Origin: Paracoccus thiocyanatus
Lineage (GTDB): Bacteria > Pseudomonadota > Alphaproteobacteria > Rhodobacterales > Rhodobacteraceae
Assembly: GCF_900156255.1 (NCBI RefSeq)
Contig: NZ_FTMK01000003.1
Coordinates: forward strand, 1-64,000
Length of the DNA: 64,000 nucleotides
Direction: 5' to 3'
Shown: positions 38,131-46,636 of the stretch, piece by piece
Numbering within the stretch: the first letter of the stretch is position 1
How the letters are laid out: every line of letters begins with the position of its first letter
Notes under the pieces: model-generated
Database searches by the model: none
The model's input: the letters and a program-made list of their open reading frames with translations, nothing else
What the model was told of the DNA's origin: nothing
Made by a program: the position numbers and the translations under genes

Positions 38131-39435
38131 ATGTATACGCACGAAGACCTCGCCAAGTTGCAGGCCCAGTCCCTCAAGATGCAGGGCTGGATCCGGCGCC
38201 AGACCTTCAGCCCGGCCAATGAAAAGACCCTGCGCCGCTTTTCCAGTTGGGAGGTGTCCGAGCTGATCTTCCGCATCAACCAGTCCACCTTCCGCGGCAA
38301 GCTGGCGGCCGAGCCGAACCTTCCCCTCGGGGAAGTCGAAGAGGACGGCCGCCAGCGCTGGTTCTCGCTTGAAGAGATCAACGAGCTGCGCCGCCGCATC
38401 CGCATCAACCGCAAGACGCTGATGCCCTGGCGGGCCAAGGGCAAGCGCGCCTTCCGCGCCGCCATCGCCAATTTCAAGGGCGGCGCCGGCAAGTCCACCG
38501 TGGCGCTGCACTTCGCCCATGCCGCGGCGCTGGACGGCTATCGGGTTCTGGTCGTCGATTTCGACCCGCAAGCCACGCTGAGCCATTCCATGGGCCTGAC
38601 CGACGTGGGCGAGGATCATACCGTCTGGGGCATCATGGCCCGCGACCTGGAGCGCGAGACCGACCGCATGAACGCCGCTGCCCGCGGCGCGGAAAGCGGC
38701 ACCGCCCTGCCCCAGCGCAAGCTGCCGGCCTCGATCCGCGATATGGGCCTGGGCATGCTGCGGCCGGCGGACTTCATCAAGCCGACCGCCTGGCCGACCA
38801 TCGACATCATCCCAAGCTGCGCCAACGCCGCCTTCGTCGAATTCGCCAGCGCCCAGTATCGGCACCTGAACCCGGAATGGACCTTTTTCGGTGCGGTGTC
38901 GCGGTTCCTGGACAGCCTGGCGGACGATGCCTATGACCTGATCCTGTTCGATTGCCCGCCGGCCATCGGCTATCAGTCGATGAACGCGGTCTTTGCCGCC
39001 GACATGCTTTATATCCCTTCGGGCCCCGGCTACTGGGAATACGATTCCACCACCAGTTTCATCGGCCAGCTTTCCGAAGCGCTGGAGGACCTGTCGCATG
39101 GCTTTGAAAACTTCCCCACGGGGAAGATCAAGCTGCCCAAGGCATTCGCCGATATCCGCTTCCTGATGACCCGGTTCGAGCCTTCGAACGAGCTGCACCA
39201 GGCGATGTATGACGCCTTTCAGCAGGTTTTCGGCCAGCATATGGCGCAGCACCCGATCGAACTGACCCGCGCGGTCGAGCAGTCGGGCCGGTTCCTGAGC
39301 TCGATCTACGAGATCGACTATCGCGAAATGACCCGCGGCACCTGGCGGCGGGCGCGGGCGACGTTCGACCAGGCCTATGAGGAGTTCAAATCCCACGTCG
39401 TCGCCGCATGGGAAAAGCTGGAGGATGAGGCATGA
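38131..39435 (+). CDS. parA: Plasmid/chromid partition ATPase ParA (RepA of RepABC-like type)
   Basis: A 434-residue ATPase with an N-terminal DNA-binding part of about 110 residues (FSSWEVSELIFRINQSTFRG, FSLEEINELRRRIRINRKTL) and a deviant Walker A FKGGAGKSTVALH, then DFDPQATLSHSMGL and LILFDCPPAIGY. It moves replicon copies with ParB and probably represses its own operon through the N-terminal domain. ATG 38131 is chosen; the in-frame TTG at 38059 adds 24 residues unlike the family. ParS-like palindromes at 38320 and 39111 lie inside the gene. Confidence 0.92.
   Translation: MYTHEDLAKLQAQSLKMQGWIRRQTFSPANEKTLRRFSSWEVSELIFRINQSTFRGKLAAEPNLPLGEVEEDGRQRWFSLEEINELRRRIRINRKTLMPWRAKGKRAFRAAIANFKGGAGKSTVALHFAHAAALDGYRVLVVDFDPQATLSHSMGLTDVGEDHTVWGIMARDLERETDRMNAAARGAESGTALPQRKLPASIRDMGLGMLRPADFIKPTAWPTIDIIPSCANAAFVEFASAQYRHLNPEWTFFGAVSRFLDSLADDAYDLILFDCPPAIGYQSMNAVFAADMLYIPSGPGYWEYDSTTSFIGQLSEALEDLSHGFENFPTGKIKLPKAFADIRFLMTRFEPSNELHQAMYDAFQQVFGQHMAQHPIELTRAVEQSGRFLSSIYEIDYREMTRGTWRRARATFDQAYEEFKSHVVAAWEKLEDEA
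38320..38335. repeat. parS-like palindrome, copy 1 (in parA)
   Basis: CTTCCCCTCGGGGAAG: 7-bp arms CTTCCCC/GGGGAAG around TC. It encodes LPLGEV in ParA. Confidence 0.65.
39111..39126. repeat. parS-like palindrome, copy 2 (in parA)
   Basis: CTTCCCCACGGGGAAG, same arms around AC. It encodes part of the FPTGKI segment of ParA. Confidence 0.65.
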
Positions 39436-40541
39436 GCCGCAAGCGCCGCATGTTCGACATCGAAATGCCCGAGGAACCGGCCGATGCCGCGCCCGAAACC
39501 TTCCCCGCGGGGAAGGAGGAACGGGAACATCGCCGCGGCCCGATGGCCACCGCCATCACCGAGACCGCGGATTCCACCCGCGACCGCGCCCGTGTCGAGG
39601 CGCAGATCCGTGCCGAAAACGACGCCCTGGCGCAAGAGCATGTGCGGCTGAAGCGCGCCGGGCTGATCACCGACCTGATCCCGCTGGACGCCATCGACAC
39701 CCGCAAGCTGATCCGCGACCGTGCGCCGGGACCGGATTACGAATTGTCCGAACTGATTGAATCCATTCGCGATATCGGCCTGTCGAACCCAATCCGGGTC
39801 GAGCCGGCCGAGGATGGCCGCTATGAGCTGATCCAGGGCTGGCGCCGGCTTTCCGCCTATCGGCAATTGCTGGAAGAGACCGGCGATGCCGAGAGATGGG
39901 GCCGGATTCCGGCCGGCATTGCGGCGCGCGGCGACGAGTTGGAGCGGCTTTATCGCCGCATGGTCGATGAAAACATGGTCCGCAAGGACATCTCTTTCGC
40001 CGAGATGGCGCAGCTTGCGCTGCATTACGCCATGGACCCGGTGACCGAGGAAAGCGACCCCGAAAAGGCGGTGGCGATCCTGTTCAAATCCGCGGGCTAC
40101 CAGAAGCGCAGCTATATCCGCAGCTTTATCCGGCTGATCGAGGCGCTGGACGGCGCGCTGCTTTATGCGCCCGACATCCCGCGCGCGCTGGGTCTGGCGC
40201 TGGCGCAACGGCTGGACGAGGTGCCGGGCGCGGCGGCGGCGATCCGGGCCGAGCTGAAGGACTGGGATTCGCGCTCGGTCCAGGATGAACTGGACGTGCT
40301 GCGCCGCTATGCGGGGCAGGGCGGCGACGCCGGCGCGACCCTGGCCGCGCCGCGCAACGCCGCGCCGACGGTTCCGGCCGGCAAGGCGCGGATCAGCTTT
40401 CAGATCCAGCGGCCGCAGGGCAGCGCGAAATGCACCGCTTCGAACGGGCGGCTGGAAATCCGCCTGCCGCGGGACTTTTCGGCGGTGGACCGGCGCAAGC
40501 TGGAAGCGGCGGTGCGGGCGATGCTGGAGAGCCTGGACTGA
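39432..40541 (+). CDS. parB: Centromere-binding partition protein ParB
   Basis: A 369-residue ParB/RepB-type protein. The ParB N-terminal domain is seen as ELIESIRDIGLSNPIRVEPA and YELIQGWRRLSAYRQLL, then RMVDENMVRKDISFAEMAQLAL, followed by a helix-turn-helix region. It should bind the palindromes found here. The ATG overlaps the parA stop (ATGA). Copy 3 of the palindrome lies near its 5' end, coding TFPAGKEE, and copies 4 and 5 follow its stop codon. Confidence 0.92.
   Translation: MSRKRRMFDIEMPEEPADAAPETFPAGKEEREHRRGPMATAITETADSTRDRARVEAQIRAENDALAQEHVRLKRAGLITDLIPLDAIDTRKLIRDRAPGPDYELSELIESIRDIGLSNPIRVEPAEDGRYELIQGWRRLSAYRQLLEETGDAERWGRIPAGIAARGDELERLYRRMVDENMVRKDISFAEMAQLALHYAMDPVTEESDPEKAVAILFKSAGYQKRSYIRSFIRLIEALDGALLYAPDIPRALGLALAQRLDEVPGAAAAIRAELKDWDSRSVQDELDVLRRYAGQGGDAGATLAAPRNAAPTVPAGKARISFQIQRPQGSAKCTASNGRLEIRLPRDFSAVDRRKLEAAVRAMLESLD
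39500..39515. repeat. parS-like palindrome, copy 3 (in parB)
   Basis: CTTCCCCGCGGGGAAG, a perfect 16-bp palindrome extended to 18 bp (CC...GG) at 39499-39516, in the codons for TFPAGK. Confidence 0.7.
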
Positions 40542-40543
40542 CC

Positions 40544-40559
40544 CTTCCCCGCGGGGAAG
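40544..40559. repeat. parS-like palindrome, copy 4 (after parB)
   Basis: CTTCCCCGCGGGGAAG, perfect 16 bp, extended to 18 bp, just 2 bases after the parB stop. Confidence 0.75.
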
Positions 40560-40586
40560 GCTTCGCGGTCCGGGCGTCCCCGCGAC

Positions 40587-40602
40587 CTTCCCCGCGGGGA
40601 AG
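40587..40602. repeat. parS-like palindrome, copy 5 (after parB)
   Basis: CTTCCCCGCGGGGAAG again, perfect and extended to 18 bp, 43 bases after copy 4. Confidence 0.75.
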
Positions 40603-40679
40603 GTTTGCGCCGCGGGGGCGGGGCTTTTCGGGGTGGAAAGCGGCCTGCGCGTCGGGGGTGCAGGACAACCCTGGAAGTA

Positions 40680-40707
40680 ATCCGCAAAACGGTGCTATTT
40701 TGCGGAT
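40680..40707. promoter_or_regulatory. Inverted repeat before the HTH gene, putative operator
   Basis: ATCCGCAAAA and TTTTGCGGAT, a perfect 10-bp inverted repeat with an 8-base spacer, ending 25 bases before the start codon of the next gene, a likely DNA-binding protein. Autoregulation is the simplest reading. Confidence 0.55.
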
Positions 40708-40731
40708 AAGACGGATCGGAGGGTAGGAAAG

Positions 40732-41715
40732 ATGCCGCGGGCTTCGGACATGGTTTATCACGAAAAACCCGCTGCGCACCAGGTTTTTGACGCCGGGGCG
40801 TGGATTTCCGCCCAAGGACGGCTGGCCGTCGAACTGGCGCGCGCCGCCTTCGCGCTGGGGCGGCTGGACGGCGCGGTCGCGGCGCTGGATCCCGCCGCGC
40901 GCCAGGGCGCCAATCGCCGCCTGGCGCTGATCGAGGTCGAGGCGATGCTATGGGCGCAAGGCACCGCCCTGCGCCGCGAGGAGATCGGCCGCGACCTGAT
41001 GGAGGCCCGCGCCGGCGCCGACCTGGAGGCGATGCGCCTGGCGCGTTGGGCCATCCGGCGGCTGGAGGGCCAGGGCGACGCCCAGGATCTGCGCGGCTTT
41101 CTGGGCCTGCACCGGGCCGAGGTTTCGGGGCTGGACGACCTGTTGGCGACGCGGCCGACCGGGCGGGATTTCGACGGCGCCGTGGCCGAGTTCCATGACC
41201 TGGCCGGCCAGGTCGCGGGGCTGGCGCCGCTGGCGCGGGCGGCGGCGCTGCGGGTCCTGTGGCGGTCCTGCGGCCTGTCCGCCCCCGAGGTTCTGGCCGA
41301 ACCCGCCGTCTGGACCGCGCGCGCCATGGCCGAGGGCTGCGACGGGCTGGGCTTTGTGCCGCTGGGCCGGCATGGCCGCGCGGTCTGGGTCGATGCCGGC
41401 ACCCCGGCCGAGCGGCTGGCGCGGCATCTTGCCGCAGTCGCCGCCGCGGCCCAGGACGCGCGGCACGAACTGGCGCGGGTCCTGGACTGGCAGGCCCGCG
41501 CGCTGGCCGCCATGGCCGGGATCAAGGGCGACAACCCCGGCCGGGTGGTGCGGGCGCTGGCCGCCCATCCGCTGCTGAGCGCCGCGATGCTGGAGGAAAG
41601 CGCCGGCATCAGCCGCGACACGGCCGAGCGGATGCTGGCGCGGATGAAGGGGCTGGGGCTGGCGCGGGAAATCACCGGCGGCCGGCGCTTTCGGCTGTGG
41701 ATGGCGGCGGGATAG
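40732..41715 (+). CDS. HTH protein of the DUF1612-like plasmid family
   Basis: A 327-residue, alanine-rich, mostly helical protein. The C-terminus has a helix-turn-helix pattern (MLEESAGISRDTAERMLARM then GLARE.TGGRRFRLW). Proteins of this layout (DUF1612 with a C-terminal HTH) are found on rhizobial and rhodobacterial plasmids near replication genes; the similarity is of general type, so the family call is tentative. It follows parAB and has its own inverted repeat. Function unknown: transcription regulator or copy-number factor are possibilities. Confidence 0.55.
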   Translation: MPRASDMVYHEKPAAHQVFDAGAWISAQGRLAVELARAAFALGRLDGAVAALDPAARQGANRRLALIEVEAMLWAQGTALRREEIGRDLMEARAGADLEAMRLARWAIRRLEGQGDAQDLRGFLGLHRAEVSGLDDLLATRPTGRDFDGAVAEFHDLAGQVAGLAPLARAAALRVLWRSCGLSAPEVLAEPAVWTARAMAEGCDGLGFVPLGRHGRAVWVDAGTPAERLARHLAAVAAAAQDARHELARVLDWQARALAAMAGIKGDNPGRVVRALAAHPLLSAAMLEESAGISRDTAERMLARMKGLGLAREITGGRRFRLWMAAG

Positions 41716-41824
41716 CGTTGCGGGCGCGAAGAAATGCTTGTCCGTCCGGGGCCATCCGCGGATGATCCGGCATGGCCCGGCCCCAGGGCGGGGCGGGTAA
41801 GGGATGCGCAGGCGGGGACGCGAC

Positions 41825-42592
41825 ATGCAGATGGTGGACAGGGTTTTTGTGATCACAGGCGCGGGCTCGGGCCTGGGCGCGGCGGTGGCGCGCATGGCGG
41901 TCGGCGCGGGCGCGCGGGCCATGCTGCTGGACGTCAATGCCGAGGCCGGCGCGGGCATGGCGGCGGAACTGGGCAAGGCGGCGCGGTTCCATGGCTGCGA
42001 CGTGACCAGCGGCGCGCAGGGCGAGGCGGCGGTGGCCGCTGCGCTGGCGGCATTCGGACGCATCGACGTGCTGGTGAACTGCGCCGGCGTGGCGCCGGGC
42101 GAAAAGATCGTCGGGCGCGAGGGGCCGCATGGGCTGGAAAGTTTCGCCCGCGCCGTCCAGATCAACCTGGTCGGCACCTTCAACATGCTGCGGCTGGCCG
42201 CCGATGCCATGGCCAGGAATGCGCCGGGCGAGGGCGGCGAGCGGGGGGTGATCGTGAACACCGCCTCGGTCGCGGCCTATGACGGGCAGATCGGGCAGGC
42301 GGCCTATGCGGCGTCCAAGGGCGGGGTGGCGGCGCTGACCCTGCCGGCGGCGCGGGAACTGGCGCGGCACGGGATCAGGGTGATGACCATCGCGCCGGGC
42401 ATCTTTGCCACGCCGATGATGGCCGGGCTGCCGCAAGAGGTGCAGGATAGCCTGGGCGCCACCGTGCCGTTTCCGCCGCGGCTGGGCAATCCGGCGGAAT
42501 ATGCGGCGCTGGTGCGCCATATCGTCGAAAACCAGATGCTGAACGGCGAGGTCATCCGGCTGGACGGCGCGCTGCGCATGGCGCCGAAATAA
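41825..42592 (+). CDS. Short-chain dehydrogenase, 3-hydroxyacyl-CoA dehydrogenase type
   Basis: A 255-residue classical SDR: cofactor motif TGAGSGLGA (12-20), NCAG, catalytic Ser before YAASKGG. The sequence [30 protein letters not shown] pattern (seen as [15 protein letters not shown]) and [14 protein letters not shown] resemble human HSD17B10 and bacterial 3-hydroxy-2-methylbutyryl-CoA dehydrogenases. It is 12 bases before a thiolase gene, so the pair may oxidise and cleave 3-hydroxyacyl-CoA, e.g. in isoleucine breakdown. Confidence 0.8.
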   Translation: MQMVDRVFVITGAGSGLGAAVARMAVGAGARAMLLDVNAEAGAGMAAELGKAARFHGCDVTSGAQGEAAVAAALAAFGRIDVLVNCAGVAPGEKIVGREGPHGLESFARAVQINLVGTFNMLRLAADAMARNAPGEGGERGVIVNTASVAAYDGQIGQAAYAASKGGVAALTLPAARELARHGIRVMTIAPGIFATPMMAGLPQEVQDSLGATVPFPPRLGNPAEYAALVRHIVENQMLNGEVIRLDGALRMAPK

Positions 42593-42604
42593 GGGGGGTT
42601 CTTC

Positions 42605-43786
42605 ATGGATAGCGATCCGATTGTCATCACGGGCGCGGCCCGCACGCCGATGGGCGGCTTCCAGGGCGATCTGGCCGGCGTCGAGGCCGCCGTGCTGGGC
42701 GCGACCGCGATCCGCGCCGCGCTGGGGGGCCTGGACCCGCAGGCGGTGGACGAAATCATCATGGGCTGCGTGCTGCCCGCCGGCCAGGGCCAGGCCCCGG
42801 CGCGGCAGGCGGGCTTGGGGGCGGGCCTGCCTTTGGGCGCGGGGGCCACGACCGTCAACAAGATGTGCGGATCGGGGATGAAGGCGGCGATGCTGGGCCA
42901 TGACCTGATCGTCGCCGGTTCCGCCGATGTGGTGGTGGCGGGCGGCATGGAGAGCATGTCGAACGCGCCCTATCTGCTGCCGAAAGCGCGCGGCGGCTAT
43001 CGCATGGGCCATGGGCAGGTGATGGACCACATGTTCCTGGACGGGCTGGAGGATGCCTATGACAAGGGCCGGCTGATGGGCACCTTCGCCGAGGATTGCG
43101 CGGAAGCTTATCAGTTCACGCGCGAGGCGCAGGACGAGTTCGCGATTGCCTCGTTGACCCGCGCGCAAGGGGCGATTGCCGCCGGGCATTTCGCGGCCGA
43201 GATCGCGCCGGTGACGGTCGGGGGACGCGGCGGCGAGACGGTCGTGGACACCGACGAGCAGCCGGGCAAGGCGCGGCTGGACAAGATCGCGACCTTGAGG
43301 CCGGCCTTTCGGCCGGGGGGCACGGTGACGGCGGCCAATTCCTCGTCGATCTCGGACGGGGCGGCGGCGCTGGTCCTGATGCGGGCATCCGAGGCCGAGC
43401 GGCGCGGGCTGACCCCGCGGGCGCGCATCCTGGGCCATGCGAGTTACGCCGACAAGCCGGGCCTGTTTCCGACCGCGCCCATCGGCGCGGTCCGGCGCTT
43501 GCTGGAGCGGACGGGGACGCGGCTTTCGGATTACGACCTGTTTGAAATCAACGAGGCTTTCGCCGTGGTCGCCATGGCGGCGATGCGCGATCTTGGCCTG
43601 GCGCATGAGGCGGTGAATATCCATGGCGGCGCCTGCGCGCTGGGCCATCCCATCGGCGCGTCGGGGGCGCGGGTGCTGGTCACGCTGCTGGCGGCGCTGG
43701 AGACGCATGGGGGACAGCGCGGCATCGCGTCCCTGTGCATCGGCGGCGGCGAGGCGACGGCGCTGGCCATCGAGCGGATGGGCTGA
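42605..43786 (+). CDS. Acetyl-CoA C-acetyltransferase (thiolase)
   Basis: A 393-residue thiolase. Nucleophile Cys in NKMCGSGMKA, His in GGACALGHPIGASGAR, second Cys in SLCIGGGEA. It cleaves 3-oxoacyl-CoA or condenses two acetyl-CoA. Together with the SDR gene just upstream it forms a likely two-gene unit. Chain-length preference cannot be read. Confidence 0.9.
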   Translation: MDSDPIVITGAARTPMGGFQGDLAGVEAAVLGATAIRAALGGLDPQAVDEIIMGCVLPAGQGQAPARQAGLGAGLPLGAGATTVNKMCGSGMKAAMLGHDLIVAGSADVVVAGGMESMSNAPYLLPKARGGYRMGHGQVMDHMFLDGLEDAYDKGRLMGTFAEDCAEAYQFTREAQDEFAIASLTRAQGAIAAGHFAAEIAPVTVGGRGGETVVDTDEQPGKARLDKIATLRPAFRPGGTVTAANSSSISDGAAALVLMRASEAERRGLTPRARILGHASYADKPGLFPTAPIGAVRRLLERTGTRLSDYDLFEINEAFAVVAMAAMRDLGLAHEAVNIHGGACALGHPIGASGARVLVTLLAALETHGGQRGIASLCIGGGEATALAIERMG

Positions 43787-43882
43787 GGCCGGGCGATCCG
43801 GGCCGCGGGCGCTTTGCGTTGCGCGACCGGCGGGGGGCGTGTAGAACCGCCCGGATCGAGCGTTGCTTAAGGGAGCCCGCGC

Positions 43883-45145
43883 ATGCGCAGAGTTGTCGTC
43901 ACCGGATTGGGGATGGTCACGCCGCTGGCCTCGGGGGTCGAGGAGACCTGGTCGAGGCTTCTGGCCGGGGAATCCGGCGCCGGACCGATCACCCGGTTCG
44001 ATCCGGCCGGTGTCGCGACGAAATATGCCTGCGAGATCCCCTTTGGCGATGGGACGGACGGCACGTTCAACCCCGACGCGTGGATGGAGCCCAAGGACCG
44101 GCGCAAGGTCGATGATTTCATCCTTTACGGCATGGCCGCCGCGGAACAGGCGGTAAGGGATTCCGGCTGGGTGCCGGCCAATGACGAGGAGCGCGAGCGC
44201 ACCGGGGTCATGATCGGCTCGGGCATCGGCGGGCTGTCGTCGATCGCCGATACGGCGGTGCTGATCAAGGAACGCGGGGCCAAGCGGGTCAGCCCCTTCT
44301 TCATTCCGGGGGCGCTGATCAACCTGGTTTCGGGGCAGGTCTCGATCCGCTTCGGCTTCAAGGGGCCGAACCATGCGGTGGTGACGGCCTGTTCCACCGG
44401 CGCCCATGCCATCGGCGACGCGGCGCGGCTGATCGGCTTTGGCGATGCGGATGTGATGGTCGCGGGCGGCGCGGAAAGCCCGATCTGCGAGATCGGCATC
44501 GCCGGCTTCAACGCCTGCAAGGCGCTGTCGACCAAGCGCCAGGACGACCCCAAGGCCGCCAGCCGCCCCTGGGACGAGGATCGCGACGGCTTCGTCATGG
44601 GCGAGGGCGCGGGCGTCGTCGTGCTGGAGGAATACGAACACGCCAAGGCGCGCGGCGCGCGCATCTATGCCGAGGTCCTGGGCTATGGCATGTCGGGCGA
44701 CGCCTATCACATCACCGCCCCCAGCGAGGATGGCGATGGCGGATTCCGCAGCATGGCCAGCGCCTTGAAGCGCGCCAACCTGTCGCCGGGCGATCTGGAC
44801 TATATCAACGCGCATGGCACCTCGACCATGGCGGACGTGATCGAACTGGGCGCGGTCGAGCGGATGCTGGGCAATGTGGCGGGCAATGTGGTCATGTCCT
44901 CGACCAAGTCGAGCATCGGGCACCTGCTGGGCGCCGCGGGCGCGGTCGAGGCGATCTTCTGCATCCTGGCGATCCGCGACCAGGTCTGTCCGCCGACCAT
45001 CAACCTGGACAATCCCGCGCGCGAGACGCCCATCGACCTGGCCGCCAATGCCGCGGTGCGGCGCAAGGTGGATTACACGCTGTCCAACAGCTTCGGCTTT
45101 GGCGGGACCAATGCCAGCCTGGTGCTGGGACGGGTCAAGGAATGA
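43883..45145 (+). CDS. fabF: 3-oxoacyl-ACP synthase II
   Basis: A 420-residue KAS II. Catalytic Cys in TACSTGAHAIG, His in YINAHGTSTMAD, Lys and His in SSTKSSIGHLLGAAG. It elongates acyl-ACP in fatty acid synthesis. A Shine-Dalgarno AAGGGAG precedes ATG 43883. Its stop overlaps mltG, the usual pairing in Rhodobacteraceae. Confidence 0.94.
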   Translation: MRRVVVTGLGMVTPLASGVEETWSRLLAGESGAGPITRFDPAGVATKYACEIPFGDGTDGTFNPDAWMEPKDRRKVDDFILYGMAAAEQAVRDSGWVPANDEERERTGVMIGSGIGGLSSIADTAVLIKERGAKRVSPFFIPGALINLVSGQVSIRFGFKGPNHAVVTACSTGAHAIGDAARLIGFGDADVMVAGGAESPICEIGIAGFNACKALSTKRQDDPKAASRPWDEDRDGFVMGEGAGVVVLEEYEHAKARGARIYAEVLGYGMSGDAYHITAPSEDGDGGFRSMASALKRANLSPGDLDYINAHGTSTMADVIELGAVERMLGNVAGNVVMSSTKSSIGHLLGAAGAVEAIFCILAIRDQVCPPTINLDNPARETPIDLAANAAVRRKVDYTLSNSFGFGGTNASLVLGRVKE

Positions 45146-46320
45146 TCTGGCGCCACATCGCGTCGAATTTCCTGACGCTGCTGATCGTGATCCTGATCGC
45201 GGTCGCGGCGGCGGTGGCCTGGGCCAAGCACCAATATACCAGCCCCGGCCCGCATGCCGTGGCCGCCTGTGTCCGCGTCGCCCCCGGCGCCAGCCTGAAT
45301 GCGGTCAGCCAGCAACTGGCCGAGCAGGGCGTCGTCTCGAACGCCTATGTGTTCCGGGCGGGCGCGGATTACGCCGGGAAATCGCGCGCGCTGAAATACG
45401 GCTCATACCTGATGCCGCCGGGGGCCAGCATGGAGGACATCGTCCGCGCCATCACCGCCGGCGGCCCCAGCACCTGCGGCACCGAGGTGGTGTTCCGCAT
45501 CGGCGTGCGGGAAAATTCGGTGATCCTGCGCGACATGGATGCCGAAACCGGAGAGTTTGCCGAACAGGCGAAATACAATCCCGCCGGCGAGCCCGCGCCC
45601 GAGGCCATCGTCGCGGCGCAGGCCAGGCCCGATGCGCGGCTGCGCATTTCGGTCGCCGAGGGGGTGACGAGCTGGCAGGTGGCCGAGGGGCTGAAACAGG
45701 CGGGCTTCCTGGAGGGCGAGGTCGCGGACCTGCCCGAGGAAGGCAGCCTGGCCCCCGATACCTATGATGTCGAAAAGGGCGCCGACCGCGCCGAGATCCT
45801 GGCCGAGATGGAGCGGCGGCAGGCGGCGATCCTGGCCGCCGCCTGGGAGGCGCGCGAGCCCGACCTGCCCTATGCCTCGGCCGAGGAGGCGCTGATCATG
45901 GCCTCGATCATCGAAAAGGAGACCGGCCAGCCGGAAGAGCGCCGGGTGGTGGCCAGCGTCTTTGTCAACCGGCTGCGCCAGGGCATGCGGCTGGAGACCG
46001 ACCCGACGGTGATCTATGGCATCACCGAGGGGCGCGGGGTCCTGGACCGCGGCATCCGCGGGTCCGAATTGCGGCGGCGCACGGCCTATAACACCTATCA
46101 GATCGACGGGCTGCCGCCGACGCCCATCGCCAATCCCGGCCGCGCCGCCATCGCCGCGGCGCTGGACCCCGAGGATACGGATTTCGTGTTCTTCGTCGCC
46201 GACGGCTCGGGCGGGCATGCATTCGGCCGCACGCTGGAGGAGCATAACCGCAATGTCGCCCGCTGGCGCGAGATCGAGCGCCAGCGCGGCGAGCCGCTGT
46301 CGCCGGTGCAGGGCGACTGA
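45142..46320 (+). CDS. mltG: Endolytic murein transglycosylase MltG
   Basis: A 392-residue YceG/MltG-type protein anchored by one N-terminal transmembrane helix (LTLLIVILIAVAAAVAWA). The catalytic Glu is in ASIIEKETGQP; VYGITEGR-like VIYGITEGRG and FFVADGSGGHAF follow. It cuts nascent peptidoglycan and may set glycan length. ATGA overlap with fabF. The GTA promoter region begins 176 bases after the stop. Confidence 0.92.
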   Translation: MIWRHIASNFLTLLIVILIAVAAAVAWAKHQYTSPGPHAVAACVRVAPGASLNAVSQQLAEQGVVSNAYVFRAGADYAGKSRALKYGSYLMPPGASMEDIVRAITAGGPSTCGTEVVFRIGVRENSVILRDMDAETGEFAEQAKYNPAGEPAPEAIVAAQARPDARLRISVAEGVTSWQVAEGLKQAGFLEGEVADLPEEGSLAPDTYDVEKGADRAEILAEMERRQAAILAAAWEAREPDLPYASAEEALIMASIIEKETGQPEERRVVASVFVNRLRQGMRLETDPTVIYGITEGRGVLDRGIRGSELRRRTAYNTYQIDGLPPTPIANPGRAAIAAALDPEDTDFVFFVADGSGGHAFGRTLEEHNRNVARWREIERQRGEPLSPVQGD

Positions 46321-46354
46321 GGGGCGGCGTTTTCGAGGGTTGGTCGGTTTTTTT

Positions 46355-46377
46355 GAGTATTTGGGAAACGGTGAAAG
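46355..46377 (+). repeat. Copy of the dispersed intergenic motif after mltG
   Basis: GAGTATTTGGGAAACGGTGA followed by AAG, 34 bases after the mltG stop and preceded by a run of T. Confidence 0.6.
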
Positions 46378-46496
46378 GCGCGCCTGCGCCCCGGCGGCGG
46401 GTGTTGCGCCGGGCGTGCGGCGGGGCGTTGCGTGGGGTAAGCGGTTGTTCTTGCGCGGGAAATCGGTGCGGGACGGGCGCAATCCCTGGTTTTGCG

Positions 46497-46525
46497 TTGA
46501 CTTGGCGCACGCCCTGAAGTAGAAA
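46497..46525 (+). promoter_or_regulatory. Predicted GTA cluster promoter
   Basis: TTGACT (46497-46502), 17-base spacer, TAGAAA (46520-46525). The expected transcript start would be near 46532, next to the leader ATG. It is the only strong pair in the region; regulators of GTA such as GafA and CtrA are not visible here. Confidence 0.6.
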
Positions 46526-46531
46526 TTACCC

Positions 46532-46636
46532 ATGCTGGGAGAGATGGGCAAGCGGCCGGGGGGCGACCCCAAAGGCCGCTTTTTTCATGTCTCGCTCGTG
46601 CGGACAGGCACACGAGGGCAGGGCGATCAAATATGA
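46532..46636 (+). CDS. Possible leader peptide before GTA g1
   Basis: A 34-codon ORF starting at the predicted transcript start (second in-frame ATG at 46544). It runs through the terminator-like hairpin and ends with a TGA overlapping the ATG of g1 (ATGA). The third codon positions are mostly G or C as in neighbouring genes. There is no good Shine-Dalgarno for the first ATG. The peptide (MGKRPGGDPKGRFF in its first half) is not one I recognise. It may be a leader for attenuation, or chance. Confidence 0.35.
   Translation: MLGEMGKRPGGDPKGRFFHVSLVRTGTRGQGDQI
46550..46585 (+). terminator. Intrinsic-terminator-like hairpin in the GTA leader
   Basis: AAGCGGCC (46550-46557), a 16-base loop, then GGCCGCTT (46574-46581) continuing as a run of six T (46580-46585). 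Stem and U-run are those of a rho-independent terminator, between the predicted promoter and g1 by 47 bases. It would stop transcription unless relieved. Confidence 0.6.

Larger units (their letters stand above)
46321..46632. other. Intergenic region before the GTA cluster
   Basis: 312 bases between mltG and GTA g1. It contains a T-run (46348-46354), one copy of the dispersed motif, the predicted GTA promoter, and a leader with a short ORF and a terminator-like hairpin (separate entries). Confidence 0.6.

Noticed and set aside
38131..40602. Canonical chromosomal parS or RepABC parS sites
   Set aside because: Neither TGTTTCACGTGAAACA nor GTTNNNNGCNNNNAAC was seen; the local palindrome is different.
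41672..44923. 1083-codon minus-strand open frame over the SDR, thiolase and fabF genes
   Set aside because: Antisense shadow of three genes with clear catalytic motifs on the plus strand.
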